Assembly (NCBI GenBank): GCA_028622995.1
Contig: JAJQJQ010000011.1
Span: forward strand, 2,790,001-2,854,000
DNA from: Panagrolaimus kolymaensis
Taxonomy: Eukaryota > Nematoda > Chromadorea > Rhabditida > Panagrolaimidae
Length of the DNA stretch: 64,000 bases
Direction: 5' to 3'
In this document: in pieces, positions 1-10,862 of the stretch
Position numbering within the stretch: position 1 is the first letter of the stretch
Layout: the number at the start of each line of letters is the position of its first letter
Notes under the pieces: generated by a model
The model's database searches: none
The model's input: the letters and a program-made list of their open reading frames with translations, nothing else
Told to the model about the DNA's origin: nothing
Position numbers and translations under genes: made by a program

Positions 1-325
1 AAAAATATCCAATTACGGGTTATTTATGGGCTAGCAATAACGAGGATGACATTGCTGCATTTATTGCTGAACATGGTCCTGCAACCATTGCCATTGATAT
101 GCCCAATTTTTTGCAACATTATATTGGAGGTGTAATTGATTTGGATGCAAAAAGTTGTCGAAAGATTTCAGCTGGCGGGCATGGAATGCTATTAATTGGA
201 TACACACCAGAGTATTGGATAGCAAATGGGGATCAAAATGGGGTGAAAATGGATATATCAGATTTGTAAGAGGAAAAAATTTTTGCAGTATGATTATGCA
301 AGTTACTGTACCAACAATAAAATAA
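1..325 (+). pseudogene. Papain-family (C1) cysteine peptidase, 3' end, frame broken
   Basis: The left edge reads into the C-terminal part of a cathepsin-like cysteine peptidase. The frame starting at base 3 carries the histidine block GGHGMLLIGY and then YW at 213-218. After that the expected K-N-S-W-G motif with the catalytic Asn is missing: the frame runs to a stop at 267-269. From 221 the next frame resumes the family pattern (SKWGSKWGENGYIRF, then RGKNFCSM) and stops at 323-325. The simplest reading is a deletion of about 7 bp at 219-223 that removes the Asn codon and shifts the frame, so this copy is probably a pseudogene. An assembly or sequencing error is the alternative. The 5' part lies outside the window. 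Confidence 0.75.
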
Positions 326-338
326 AATACTGCTTATG

Positions 339-664
339 TACAATGTCGGTGAATGAACTGAAGTCATTTTTCTCCGTTTCAATCCGGTTTGATCCGTTTG
401 CCTCGGGACGTGTTTTGCCAAAATTTTCATTGACTTTGAACATAAAAAATATTACAAACCTTTACAAAAGTTTTCGTAAAAAGTGAACAAATTTTTGAAA
501 TCGAAGAAAATTTTTGAAATGAAATTTCGAAAACTTTTGTAAAGGTTTGTAAAATTTTTTATGTTCAAAGTCAATGAAAATTTGGCAAAACACGTCCGGA
601 GGCAAACGGATCAAACCGGATTGAAACGGAGAAAAATGACTTCAGTTCATTCACCGATATTGTA
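339..664. repeat. Near-perfect inverted repeat, hairpin-like (MITE-type) element
   Basis: The left arm 339-476 and the right arm 528-664 are almost exact reverse complements (about 137 bp each, a handful of mismatches), separated by a spacer of about 51 bp. There is no coding capacity worth naming. It starts 14 bp after the peptidase stop codon and ends about 200 bp before the first recognisable stomatin codon. The structure fits a non-autonomous foldback or MITE-like element; no transposase or clear target-site duplication is visible. Confidence 0.85.
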
Positions 665-860
665 TTATCGATTGTGACAAATTATTTTATATTTATTTTA
701 TGTATCCGGTTTCCAAATAGATCTCTGTTTAGAATAAATATTAAAACTTTTATTATTATTTTACCAATTTTCAAAATAAAATACATTATTTTGTAAAGGT
801 GTGAAATTAGGAAGTCGACAACATAAACTATAAAAAAATAGGATGCAATTTTGATAAAAC

Positions 861-1754
861 TTGCCGTGCATCGATACCTATCGACGTGTCGACCTTCGTG
901 TTGTAAGCTTCCAGGTTCCACCACAAGAGGTAAGGAGCATCGTTTCTTATTTAGCTTTTTAACATTTATTTTTTAGTTATTAACTAAAGATTCTGTTACC
1001 GTCGTGGTCGATGCTGTTGTTTACTATAGAATCCGCGATGCTATCGCTTCAATTACGAACGTCGAAAATGCATCTTCTTCCACTCAACTTCTTGCTCAAA
1101 CTACACTCAGAAATATTTTGGGAACAAAGACTTTGGCTGAACTTCTTGCTGACCGAGAGCACATTTCTGAATTATTGCAAAGCTGTCTCTTGGAAGCCAC
1201 AACTCAGTGGGGAGTTGCTGTTGAAAGAGTTGAAGTCAAAGACGTTCGAATTCCTCAATCACTCCAACGTGCTCTCGCTGCCGAAGCTGAAGCTCAACGT
1301 GAAGCTAAAGCTAAAGTAAGTTTCCAAAAATAAAACATTTTTATTTACACATTTTTTTCTTCAGGTTATCGCTGCCAGAGGTGAACAAGAAGCTTCCAAA
1401 GCTCTTCGTGATGCAGCTGCAATTATGTCCGAAACTCCTGGTGCTCTTCAATTGCGGTATTTGCAAACTTTGAATACAATCTCTGCTGAACATAATTCCA
1501 CGATCATCTTCCCATTTCCTATTGATTTGGTGAGCAGTTTTATGAACATGGTCAATCCTCGCAATCAAGCTAAGGTAACTAGTTTTTATTACATCTTTCT
1601 TTTAGAAAGTCAACAATCTTTGTTTTAAGTTTTATAATTCTTAACATTTTAGGCTGAATCTCCTCCATCATATCATCCAACTTCAACTGTTCAACCATTG
1701 CTCAATCAACAACCGTCGCTTGATGTCCCAGCTCATACTACTGTACAATTTTAA
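861..1754 (+). CDS. Stomatin-family (SPFH/band 7) membrane protein, 5' end missing
   Basis: Exons 861-929 (partial), 977-1315, 1365-1574 and 1653-1754. The product resembles UNC-1/MEC-2/STO stomatins, which scaffold membrane lipids and regulate ion channels. It begins at the family's LPCIDTY segment, continues through DLRVVSFQVPPQE, DSVTV, LLAQTTLRNILGTKTL and an A/E/R-rich helix, and ends in a Pro-rich tail. All three introns are phase 0 with good sites. Upstream of 861 the frame has stops at 831, 852 and 855 and no AG acceptor that would open it, so the N-terminal membrane hairpin cannot be found. The rest is undamaged. It may be a recent 5' truncation, a rearrangement beside the inverted repeat, or an assembly fault. 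AATAAA lies at 1835. Confidence 0.8.
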
Positions 1755-2215
1755 TTAATATACTAGACATTCTTTACTTTGTTACTTTTATGATGTTTTT
1801 ACATTAGTACTTTGTTTTTGTGTTTACACATTTTAATAAATGCATTTAATTTTACTTGAATGATTTTTTAAACTTTTCTCTTTAGATTTTGTAAAAGTTT
1901 TGAAGCATAAATGCGAATTAAAATAGTTTCAAAGAAAATGGTAAAAGAATCCCATTACAATTCGAACAAATAATAAAACTCAACCATGTTTCTATTCAAG
2001 TTGTTAGTTTTCTCCTTTCGAGTGCGCTATAGCGGTTTTTTTGAACACATTACATTTCATCACACGAAAATTTTTTCTCGCGTCTCTTTTAAAAGCGTTC
2101 AGTCGAAATGGAATCCTAAAAGCTTGCTTTTTCCAAGTTGATAAAAGTTTTTCATACTGATTCGTTTTTTGTTACCATCAACTTTATTTGACTTTATTAA
2201 TTTATTGTCATCATC
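1755..2215. other. Intergenic spacer, stomatin 3' UTR and PTP promoter
   Basis: This holds the stomatin 3' end (AATAAA at 1835-1840) and the presumed upstream region of the PTP gene. I see no further gene or repeat in it. Confidence 0.5.
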
Positions 2216-3924
2216 ATGGGATTTCACTTCTTCCCAAAATTCAAGAAAAACAAGAAAAAAACAACTTTCCTGGGACAATTAACTCGTCCAGATGCATCCA
2301 GAGGATTGATGGTTGAAACAATGCCTGGTTGGTTTTTTTTTTACGTTTTTCTAATTCCATTAATTTTCCTTTTTGTAGAAATATTTCTAAATGAACGATT
2401 GGTTGACTTTTTCAACAAAGGCTTTGATTGTCACAGAATTCAACGACGATTTTCTATGTTTCATCGAAGTATTATTCAAGATCGTGATCGTGTTCGACTT
2501 CATGGACAATGTAAGTTTTTGTTTATTTTATCATTAAAAACTTTGATTTACGATGGGATTTTTAGATTACAACAATATTTATCTTGGTAAACGTATTTTT
2601 GGACCAGCACGAAAGCAAATGTTTGTTCACTCAATTCTTGGTGGAGTGGAACGTCGCTTTGAAATAATCGAAAATCAAATAAATCATATTCCTTTCACTC
2701 ATGATGCTTCTGACAAACATAAAGAAAAATGTCGTAATGCTCGTATGTTTTTCAACTTCCTTGTTTTTTCTATTACCATTCATACAATTTTTAGGTATAA
2801 AATGTCGTGATGATACTCGTGTAATTCTTACATATCAAAGTAATGACGCACAAAATTTTATTCATGCGAATCGTGTTTCAACTCCTTTACTTTTTAATGA
2901 CTTTATTATCACTCAAGCACCAATGTCCAATACTACAGCTGATTTTTGGAGACTTGTATGGCAAGAAGAAGTTCGATATATTTTTATGCTGATAACTCGA
3001 ATCCGTGCTGATCAATCGCCTCGATGTTCTGAATATTGGCCTCTCAATCATGGTACAGGAATAACATGTCATGGTCTTAAAATTGTTAATGAAGGTGTTG
3101 ATAACACTCGAGATCCATTTTTCACTGTTACAACTTTATTCATAACTGATGGAAGTGGAGAACAAGTTAGTTTTATTCATAAGTCTTTAATAATAATTAT
3201 GTTGTTTTTTTAGCTTATTGTTGAACATTGGCAAGCAAATATGAATAATTCTCATGATCTTCAAGCTCCTCTACGATTATTACAACTTTCACGAAATTGC
3301 AAAGCTCCAACAATTGTTCATGATCATTTGGGAATCAGTCGAGCTGCTGTTCTTGTTGTAATTGAAATGACTATTTGTAATTTACTTCGTGGACCTACGT
3401 ATAAGGTTTGTTCGTTTGTTAAATTTTTTTAAAACCTTATCATGATACTTAATAAACTTTTTTGTTTTGTTTTAGTTTCCTGTTCAACAAGCTGTTCATT
3501 ATCTTCGAAGTTTCCGTGCTTTTTCAGTTGAAACTCCAATGCAATATATTTTTATTCATCGTGTGGTCTTGCAATTTATTCGTTCACTTGTTGGTGAACC
3601 TGAAGGCTTTCAAGAAGATTATAATCGATGGTTGGAAGAACGAGCAAGAAGAGCTTTTGTTGGTGATCCACATTTGGATGTAAGTCGTTAAAATGTTATT
3701 GAAACTTAAAGACTCTTGTTATTTTTTAGATACCAGGACATTGTTTACTTTCTCCTACAATTGATCCTGATCTTCTGCCAAATGTTCGTCGCAAAGATCG
3801 TCCTGAATATCGCCGTGAAATTCATGCTCATGTTGGTGAACTTCCACTTCCATTAGAATCGGTCGCAACAACAGCTCCAGTGATAGCTATACCAAAAATG
3901 TATCCCAAAGGAAAGCGCTATTAG
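2216..3924 (+). CDS. Protein tyrosine phosphatase domain, catalytically dead
   Basis: Seven exons: 2216-2327, 2379-2510, 2566-2742, 2795-3165, 3214-3405, 3476-3679 and 3730-3924; 460 codons, with phases that join cleanly. A basic N-terminus (KKNKKK) precedes a classical PTP fold: FNKGFDCHRIQRRF, KNNIYLGKR-like start, KCRDDTRVIL, ITQAPMSNTTADFW. The active-site loop, normally HCSAGxGR, is HDHLGISR (His300 to Arg307), so the nucleophilic Cys is Asp301. The WPD loop is also gone (HWQANMN). Known biology: such nematode PTP-domain proteins are expanded and often pseudophosphatases that may still bind phosphotyrosine. The SH2 tyrosine kinase starts 366 bp downstream on the same strand. No signal peptide or membrane segment, so presumably cytoplasmic. 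Confidence 0.88.
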
Positions 3925-4290
3925 CCTTTCATATTTTGTAAATGTCTATCTATGTATTATTTTTATCCATTTTGTAACATTTAAACCTTGTATATGTTGT
4001 TAAATAAATATTGTATTTATCATTTTTTTGTTTCTTCAAACATTCAAAGCTGTTTTAGTTTAGTTCATACAAAAATAAATCATAAAAAGGATGATTAACA
4101 TTGATTGAGTAAATCAAATTTAAATGGGTTGATGAGAAAATTATTAGAAAAAGTTGCATCACTTGTAAAATTTGCATGACATAACTAAAATGCCTATATA
4201 AGCGATTGAATTCAATCGATTTTGTTCATTATTTGGTAGAAAATCTGTTTCAACGTGCTGCTCGTGATCAAAGCTTTTCAACAAACAAAA
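3925..4290. other. Intergenic spacer between PTP and SH2 kinase
   Basis: AATAAA at 4003-4008 fits the PTP 3' end; the rest is the presumed promoter of the kinase. Confidence 0.5.
4195..4201 (+). promoter_or_regulatory. TATA-like box upstream of SH2 kinase
   Basis: TATATAA lies 90 bp before the start codon at 4291, in an otherwise ordinary AT-rich spacer. The position is plausible for a core promoter, but the motif is cheap in AT-rich DNA. Confidence 0.35.
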
Positions 4291-6115
4291 ATGTCAACAT
4301 CAAACAAACGTGGTGGATACAAAAGATATGATCCAATTCTACAAATTCATCGTGAAATTTGGTATCATGGTCTTCGATCAAGAGCTGAAATAGAAGCATC
4401 TTTTCAAAAGCAAGGCGATTTCCTGATCCGAACAAAACCTGTTGGTGGTGGAAAACTTGAATTCATCCTGGGTGTCTGCATCGAATCTGCGACCGACAAG
4501 AAAGCTGCTGAACTCAAGCATATGTCACTGTATTATGACACCAAAAGCTTAACATGGGAATTGAAGATGTTCCAAATCAAATCAAGAAGAAGCACGAAAA
4601 GTACAGCAACAGATGGACCTGAAAAGCAACATTCTCGTAACCAATTCAAAACTGTCATGGACCTTGTAAAATATTATCAGGTGGGTACTTAGTTTATAAA
4701 TTTTAAACCTTTTTTAAAAATTGTAAATTTTTTAGGAAAATCCAATCCTCAAAGACGTCAAGCTTGAAAAGGCCATTCCTCGTCCAAAATACATCATACC
4801 ATATTCGTTCATCATCACAAATGAAAATGTCATACTTGGACAAGGCAATTTTGCTAAAGTCGTCAAAGGAATATACCTAAAGAAGAAGAAGGAAAGGTTT
4901 CCAGTTGCAATCAAGGTTAGTTTTGTGTTGATTTTTTTTAACATCAATAAAACGTAATATTTTAGATACTCCTCGAACCTGAAAAAGAAGTCCTTAGTGA
5001 ATGTGATCGTGATGAAGGAAGAGAAACATTGATGAAAGAAGTGAAAGTTATGCAACGTTATTCTCATCGAAATGTGATCAAGTTTTATGGTGTCGTGTGT
5101 GATAGACCTCCTGTATCGCTCATAATGGAATTATGTCCTGGTGGGGCTTTGGATAGCCATCTTCAAAAATATGGTGATAAAATTTCAAATGGGGAAAGAG
5201 GAGTGTACATGCTTGAAGCTGCTCGTGGTCTACGGTATTTACATTATCATCAATGCATCCATCGAGTGAGTTTTCTTCTTAATTTTATCAAAATATCTGA
5301 AATTTTTTTTTAGGATTTGGCCGCTCGCAACTGCCTCATATCTGAAGAAGGCATAACAAAAATAGCTGATTTTGGATTATCAAAGATCTTGGACAAAACG
5401 GATATCGGAAAAGATGCATTCAAGAAAAGTGTTCCTCTAAGGTATGTTTGACTTTTTTTAAATGGTTATCTTACTCTTATTTGTTTCAGATGGATGGCTC
5501 CTGAAACAATCGCTCGTGAGCCAAGGTTCTCCTGCAAATCCGATGTCTGGTCTTACGGTGTCTTGGTATATGAAATATTCAATAATGGGATCAAACCATG
5601 GGCAAACAATGAAAACAACAAGGACATCAGCCGAAACATACGCCATGGAAATATGCCAACTCCACCAGAAAGAACTCCTCCATCCATCGCGGAACTCATG
5701 CGAAGCTGCTGGTATGTTTATTATTCTTTTTTTTTTAAATCTTTTTAACGTCAATATTTTCAGGGAACTTGAAATCGATCAACGACCTCAATTCGATGGT
5801 ATCGTCAAGAAGATTACTGTGATTCAAGAAGAAGACCCAGCATTGAACATACCAAAGCCAGCTGAATTCACCGTCAATCTAATTTCTGGAGTGAAGCGAC
5901 ATCAGAAAACAGAATCAACAGAAGAAGTGCTCGCTACGAAGTCGCTGAAAATTTTGAATTCCAACCGTGAATCACCACCTCAAAGCAAAGGAACATCTGA
6001 AGAATCAAAATCAAAAGGATCATCTGAAGAACATGCAACTGCTGCTGCTCAAAAACGAACAACCACTACCAAGAATTTTCCAAGAAAGAAGAATGCGACA
6101 ATGACACATGAATGA
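4291..6115 (+). CDS. SH2-domain non-receptor tyrosine kinase (Fer/SPE-8-like)
   Basis: Exons 4291-4680, 4736-4915, 4966-5265, 5314-5441, 5490-5711 and 5764-6115; 523 codons. I chose the ATG at 4291; the frame is open a little further upstream but without another ATG. An SH2 domain (residues about 24-128, WYHG start, FLIR core) is followed directly by a tyrosine kinase domain: GQGNFAKV loop, VAIK lysine, HRDLAARN (H289-R290-D291), DFG at 309 and WMAPE. All catalytic residues are present, so the enzyme should be active. The tail is Ser/Thr/Lys-rich. This short SH2-kinase layout without an F-BAR domain matches the nematode-expanded Fer-like kinases such as SPE-8, many of which act in sperm. It sits just downstream of a dead PTP. 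Confidence 0.9.
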
Positions 6116-6645
6116 ATGACTTTGGTTGAAAAAAATTATTATGGTTCATCTTTACTTGACTTTTATTTGTAAATTTTTAATATAACTTTTGGTTTTAAAT
6201 AAATTTTGGAAATACATTTTTGTTTGATTTCTCGTTTTATTGTTTAGTATTAGGTTTTATAAATGAAAAGTCTCATAATAAGCCAGCCTCCTTCTTTGGT
6301 TTTAAAAGCATGATATGAATTTTTAAAAATAGGTTGACTAACACATAGTCTGCAAAAATGATACACATACATAAATAGCATCGATTTATAAAATTTTGAA
6401 TAAGTGTAATACCATCCATTCATAGAACGATTGTTATTAATCACTAAAGTACACTTTAAGAAACATTCATACATGCATGAGTCTGCACACTTATGTTTTT
6501 ATTATCAAAACTTTATTTATTGCTTTGTTATTATTATTAAATTATTAAAATCATTTTAAAATAAAAAAGTATTTATCAAAACCCGTAATAATAATTATTT
6601 AAACCCTAACTAAACTAATGAAATAAATGCATCCAAAAACCAATA
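6116..6645. other. Intergenic, converging 3' ends
   Basis: Space between the kinase (+) and the MOLO-1-like gene (-). Apart from AT-rich 3' UTR sequence, with AATAAA-like words on both strands, I see nothing. Confidence 0.5.
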
Positions 6646-8270
6646 TTAAATTTTAGAGCCAGAAGTTATGTTTTTTGATTTTCTATCACCACTAAATTGT
6701 CGAAACATCATTGTACTTTTAACTCTTTGTGTATGGAAAGTTGATCCAGGAATGGTGCTATAATTTCCACCATTGGATGCGGAAGAACGCCATTTTTCAT
6801 TATTATATCGTGACATATTGATAGATTGCTTTTTTAACATCTGTAAACAGGAAGGATTCTTAGAAAAACAACAAAAGGAAGTAAACAATATTTATTTTTG
6901 GCTTAACTTTTGACACAATTTTTCCTTTGGGAATTTGGTTTAAATTTTGCAGGAAAAAGTTTTAAATGAAAAATGGGCCGACGAGAATCATGTGTTTTGC
7001 TTTTTTTGGAAGCGACTGGTTTTTTGGAGAAGTGAAAGAAAGAAGCTTATGAATTTAGTATAGTTTAAAAAATAATTTATAAAAAACTTTTTTGAAAGCA
7101 TTGGAATTTTTTTTCTTCATATTTTTTTTATATCTTTCAAAGTCTATAAAGCATCAAAAGTTCATCATAAATTATGGAAATTTGGATGATTTCGTTTGCA
7201 TAATTTTCCAAACATATGAGAAAAAATTCTAACCTGCTTTTGAACTGCCAGCCTTTCAGTAACAAAATTGGCTACATAAACGCCGATAAGAACAAGAATG
7301 AGAAGACCGGAACCCAAAGCATAAGCCCATATTGGAATTTTACCAAGTTTTCCCCAACTTTCAAAGTAATTCATAAATGAATTTGAATTTTCAATTTTAT
7401 GTCGAATTGGTCGTTCACGTGGGTGGTGGTGAGAATTAACATGGCGGAGAGTTTCAACAAACAATGTCTTAATCACATCGAATGGTGACGATTCCCGAGG
7501 GAAGCTTTGAACAAATGGTTGCATTGCAAATTCGGAAAATTTATTTCTGAAAGAAAAATTTATTTGGGGTTCAAAAAGGACATTAATTTATTTTCGAGCT
7601 ACTTTATTAAACGAATAAAAAAAATTACAAATTTAAAACTTACTGAAAAAGTCTAACAATGAAAGGTTTTCTTATATGTTCAGGATACCAACTTTGAATA
7701 TAAACAATTGTAATATCAGCATGACATTGACCCGACCATCGTCGAGCTATCTCTCTCGCATACGCAACCGCAGCTGAAGCAAATGTGTATGTTTTGCTTG
7801 ATGGAAGCCCCAATCCAGTTGCAAATGGAGAAGCCGAAACACAAGAATCAATGCTAAAAATGTTTTTTTTTTTTTTTTATATTAAAAAACTTTAATCCCA
7901 TTTGCTTCCTTTCATCATTCACTCACCTAGCAACACTTCCGTATGGAATGAGCAGGAGAGAAACTTTTATCGATGAATCGTAAAAGCATGAATCTGTATT
8001 ACAAAAACAAGTAGAAATATTTGAAATTTTTGAAAGGGAATTATCCAGAATTTCGGCTTCCGTTCGTGATAATAAACCTGATGGATCACAAAGCCATGGA
8101 ACTTCATGATAATCGAATTGACAGAGAGGTGAAAAATATGGTGAAGTTGGAAGTGGAAATTGGCATGGATCTGTTAAATGATTCACAGCCGATATTGCCA
8201 CTTTTGCAAATGAAATCCATGGAAAAGCGAGAAGAAGAAGAAATAAAAGTGAAAGAAAAGTTTTTTTCAT
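6646..8270 (-). CDS. MOLO-1-like TPM-domain membrane protein
   Basis: Exons, in coding order, 8270-7927, 7853-7644, 7546-7234 and 6840-6646; 353 codons. A signal peptide (MKKTFLSLLFLLLLAFPW) is followed by a TPM/MOLO1 domain with paired cysteines (CFCNTDSC, IDSC, GQCHADI), a His-rich stretch, one membrane span at about residues 257-280 (WAYALGSGLLILVLIGVYV) and a short basic cytoplasmic tail. C. elegans MOLO-1 is a one-pass auxiliary protein that promotes gating of levamisole-type acetylcholine receptors; that role is inferred from family. A strong acceptor (T8-AG) ends at 8274, only 3 bases before the ATG, so the mRNA is either trans-spliced there or has a 5' UTR intron reaching into the A-rich desert upstream. 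Confidence 0.87.
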
Positions 8271-10862
8271 TTTCTAAAAAAAAGGAAATGACAAAAATTG
8301 TCTATTAAAAAGAAGCGGAAAGTGTTAATGTTCTCGTATGCTTAAAATAAGAGGTTCTTAGCAACAAAAGATTAAATGAAAAAAGTGATGATACTAAAAA
8401 ATGGGAGATAAACAACCCAAAAATATGGAATAAAAAATAAAGGATTAAGAAAAAAATATTTTAAAATGGAATGTTTTTAGTTCCAATTGTTTTGAAGACC
8501 TTCATTTCTAACAAAATATTCGATCAAACATTTTATGGCTCCTTTTAAGATTTCATAGATTACATACACATACATATATGGCACCAGCAGCTATTATAAA
8601 TAAAAATGTGTTGAAAAAATTTTTTAGTTCCTTTTCTTTTTCATAAAAAGTTTCATAAAGAAAAATTGAGAAGGTTGTTTGTAACAATTGTAAAAAAAAA
8701 ACTTCCGGGAATTCATAAAACTTTAAATTACTTTAAAAAATTTGTAAAAATATGAAAAGAAGATAAATAAATTTTCTTTAATATGAAATCACGCAACAAA
8801 ACAAAACAAAAAAAAAGTCTAAAAGTCATTCAAAAAAGAACAACAAAAAAATTTAGTCAAAAAGTTTGTAAGTTTCTTTCCTGTTGCTCGAAAAGTTGAT
8901 TATAATCAAAAGCATGCGTTTGCTTTTTTTATTTGATCAAATTTATGAGGTTTAAATTTTTTGCTGCTTTTTTTATTTTTTAACTTTTAGAATGCTAAAG
9001 CTTTCGAAAAAGGGGAAGAAGAAGGCAAAAGTCCCAAGAGAACATGAAAATGAAACAGAAATTTTTAACTTTTTGGAAGAATAAAAATGCAGACGACCGA
9101 CTTTGGGCAAGGGCAGCACTGACGAATATCAATGAAACTGCAAAAAATAGCAAGAACCGTTGAAGAAAAATGGAACAACGGCTCATCCCTAAATTTTGGT
9201 GTAAGAAGAGAGGAAGTCAAATATTCAACTTCACAAAAAATGGATGAGGTTAAAAATTTTATTTGCAAAAACACAGATATTTTTTTAAGCTTTTCATAAA
9301 AAGGACGAGAAAAAGCAAACGATTTTAGTGAAGCATAGTTTTAAGACTACCAGGAAGTTTTAAATCTTTCGATACATACATATACATACATTTTTTTGAA
9401 GAAGCAGACGATGTTAAAAAAAAGAAGAAAGAGAATTTGCATGACAACAGAAACAAAAAATTTTTTAAGCCTAGTTCGTTTTCTTGCTTCTCTTTTTTTT
9501 GGGTGACGTTTGATTCTTTTTTCTGCAGGGTCATTAGAGTTTACTTCACGAGGACTTTATATTTGATGGAATTTAAGAACAGCCATTAATAAATACCAAA
9601 CAAAGTTAACCCAAAAAAGGAAGCATTTATGAAATTTTAGAAACAAAGGAGAAAACATAAAAGTTTGATTGACATCAATTTTTTTTTTTAAAAAAAGATA
9701 AACAATAATAAATAATTTGTACTTCTGAAAAGCTTGCAGCCGCAGCAAAAATTTTTTTTGCATTCAAAAGAAACCAAAAGCAAAGTTTTTTTTATTAAAA
9801 TTTTATGGGTTTTTAAAATAGGAGGCGAAAAGGGAAATAACAAGGTTAACATGTTTTTTGTATGTGTCAAAAATTTAATAAAAACTCAAGCTTTTTCGTG
9901 GGAAATATGTTATGGTTCGTTAATAACCTCTTCGAAATAACTAAAGAATGAGTACTGAAAATAGAAATTTGCGAAGGAAAAGTTTCTAGCATTTTTTTCT
10001 TTTGGATTAAAATAGGAAAGAACACAAAAATTCTAAACAATTAATAAACTAATCGTAAAAATCGGTGTATTTTTTTTTCACAACTCATCTATTAATTCAA
10101 AACCAAGTTTTTCAACGATAAAAAAAAGCATGTGAAAATTTACCTCTTTAACCTTTATATTGTATTTATTTTATAACTCATTAAAGACAAGCTAAATGGG
10201 AAAAAAGACAATAAAAATTAAGCGTCAAATAAAGTTCAAATATTGATTCACGGAAAACCTCACAAAAATGACATTCAAAGTGGAAAATAAAAGCTTGAGC
10301 TTCTCAGATGATGAAGAAAAAAAGTCACATAAAAATTGCAATAAAAATTATGATGTTTTAAAAATTTCAAAAAATTAATGTGTAAAAGGATTTTTACCAA
10401 CACTAAAAAAAAGTTTTCCTAAACACGTTTACACATGACTTTGAGGCAGTCATTTCCGACAGGTGTGCGTTTTGAAGGTACAAAAACTTTGATGTTTTAC
10501 AAGCTAATAAATATTTTTTATTAAATAAAAAAATGCTTTTGAAACTAAAAATATTTTTTGAGTAGTAAATTAAATTATTTCTCCAAATCAGTAAAAAATG
10601 TCCATTTGTAACGGTTGACTAATATAGGTTTCTATGAATTTTAGAGAAACTGTAAGTTGTTTTTGTTATGAAATAAAATTCTTTGGTCGCTGCACTTATG
10701 TAAAATAAAATATGTATATTAATTGTATGCTTAATTTTCTCCATTGTTTTAAAATACATTTCTTTATTTTCAAAAATTATGAGTTTTTGGCTTTGAAAAA
10801 TTAGAAAAATAAAATCTCCAAACTTGAAATTGAATATTATTATTAACAAAAAAAATTAAGCG
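8271..10862. other. Gene desert, A-rich on the + strand
   Basis: About 2.6 kb without a supportable gene. It is rich in A-runs on + (T-runs on -), the composition of long nematode introns or leader regions transcribed from the - strand. The acceptor at 8274 suggests part of it could be a 5' UTR intron of the MOLO-1-like gene. No repeat or RNA gene recognised. Confidence 0.45.

Noticed and set aside
2216..2240. N-myristoylation of the PTP (starts MGFHFF).
   Set aside because: Position 6 is Phe instead of the Ser/Thr normally needed.
2216..6115. Operon of PTP and SH2 kinase.
   Set aside because: The 366-bp gap contains a poly(A) signal and a TATA-like box and is longer than the usual 100-bp operon spacing; no spliced-leader acceptor is evident before 4291.
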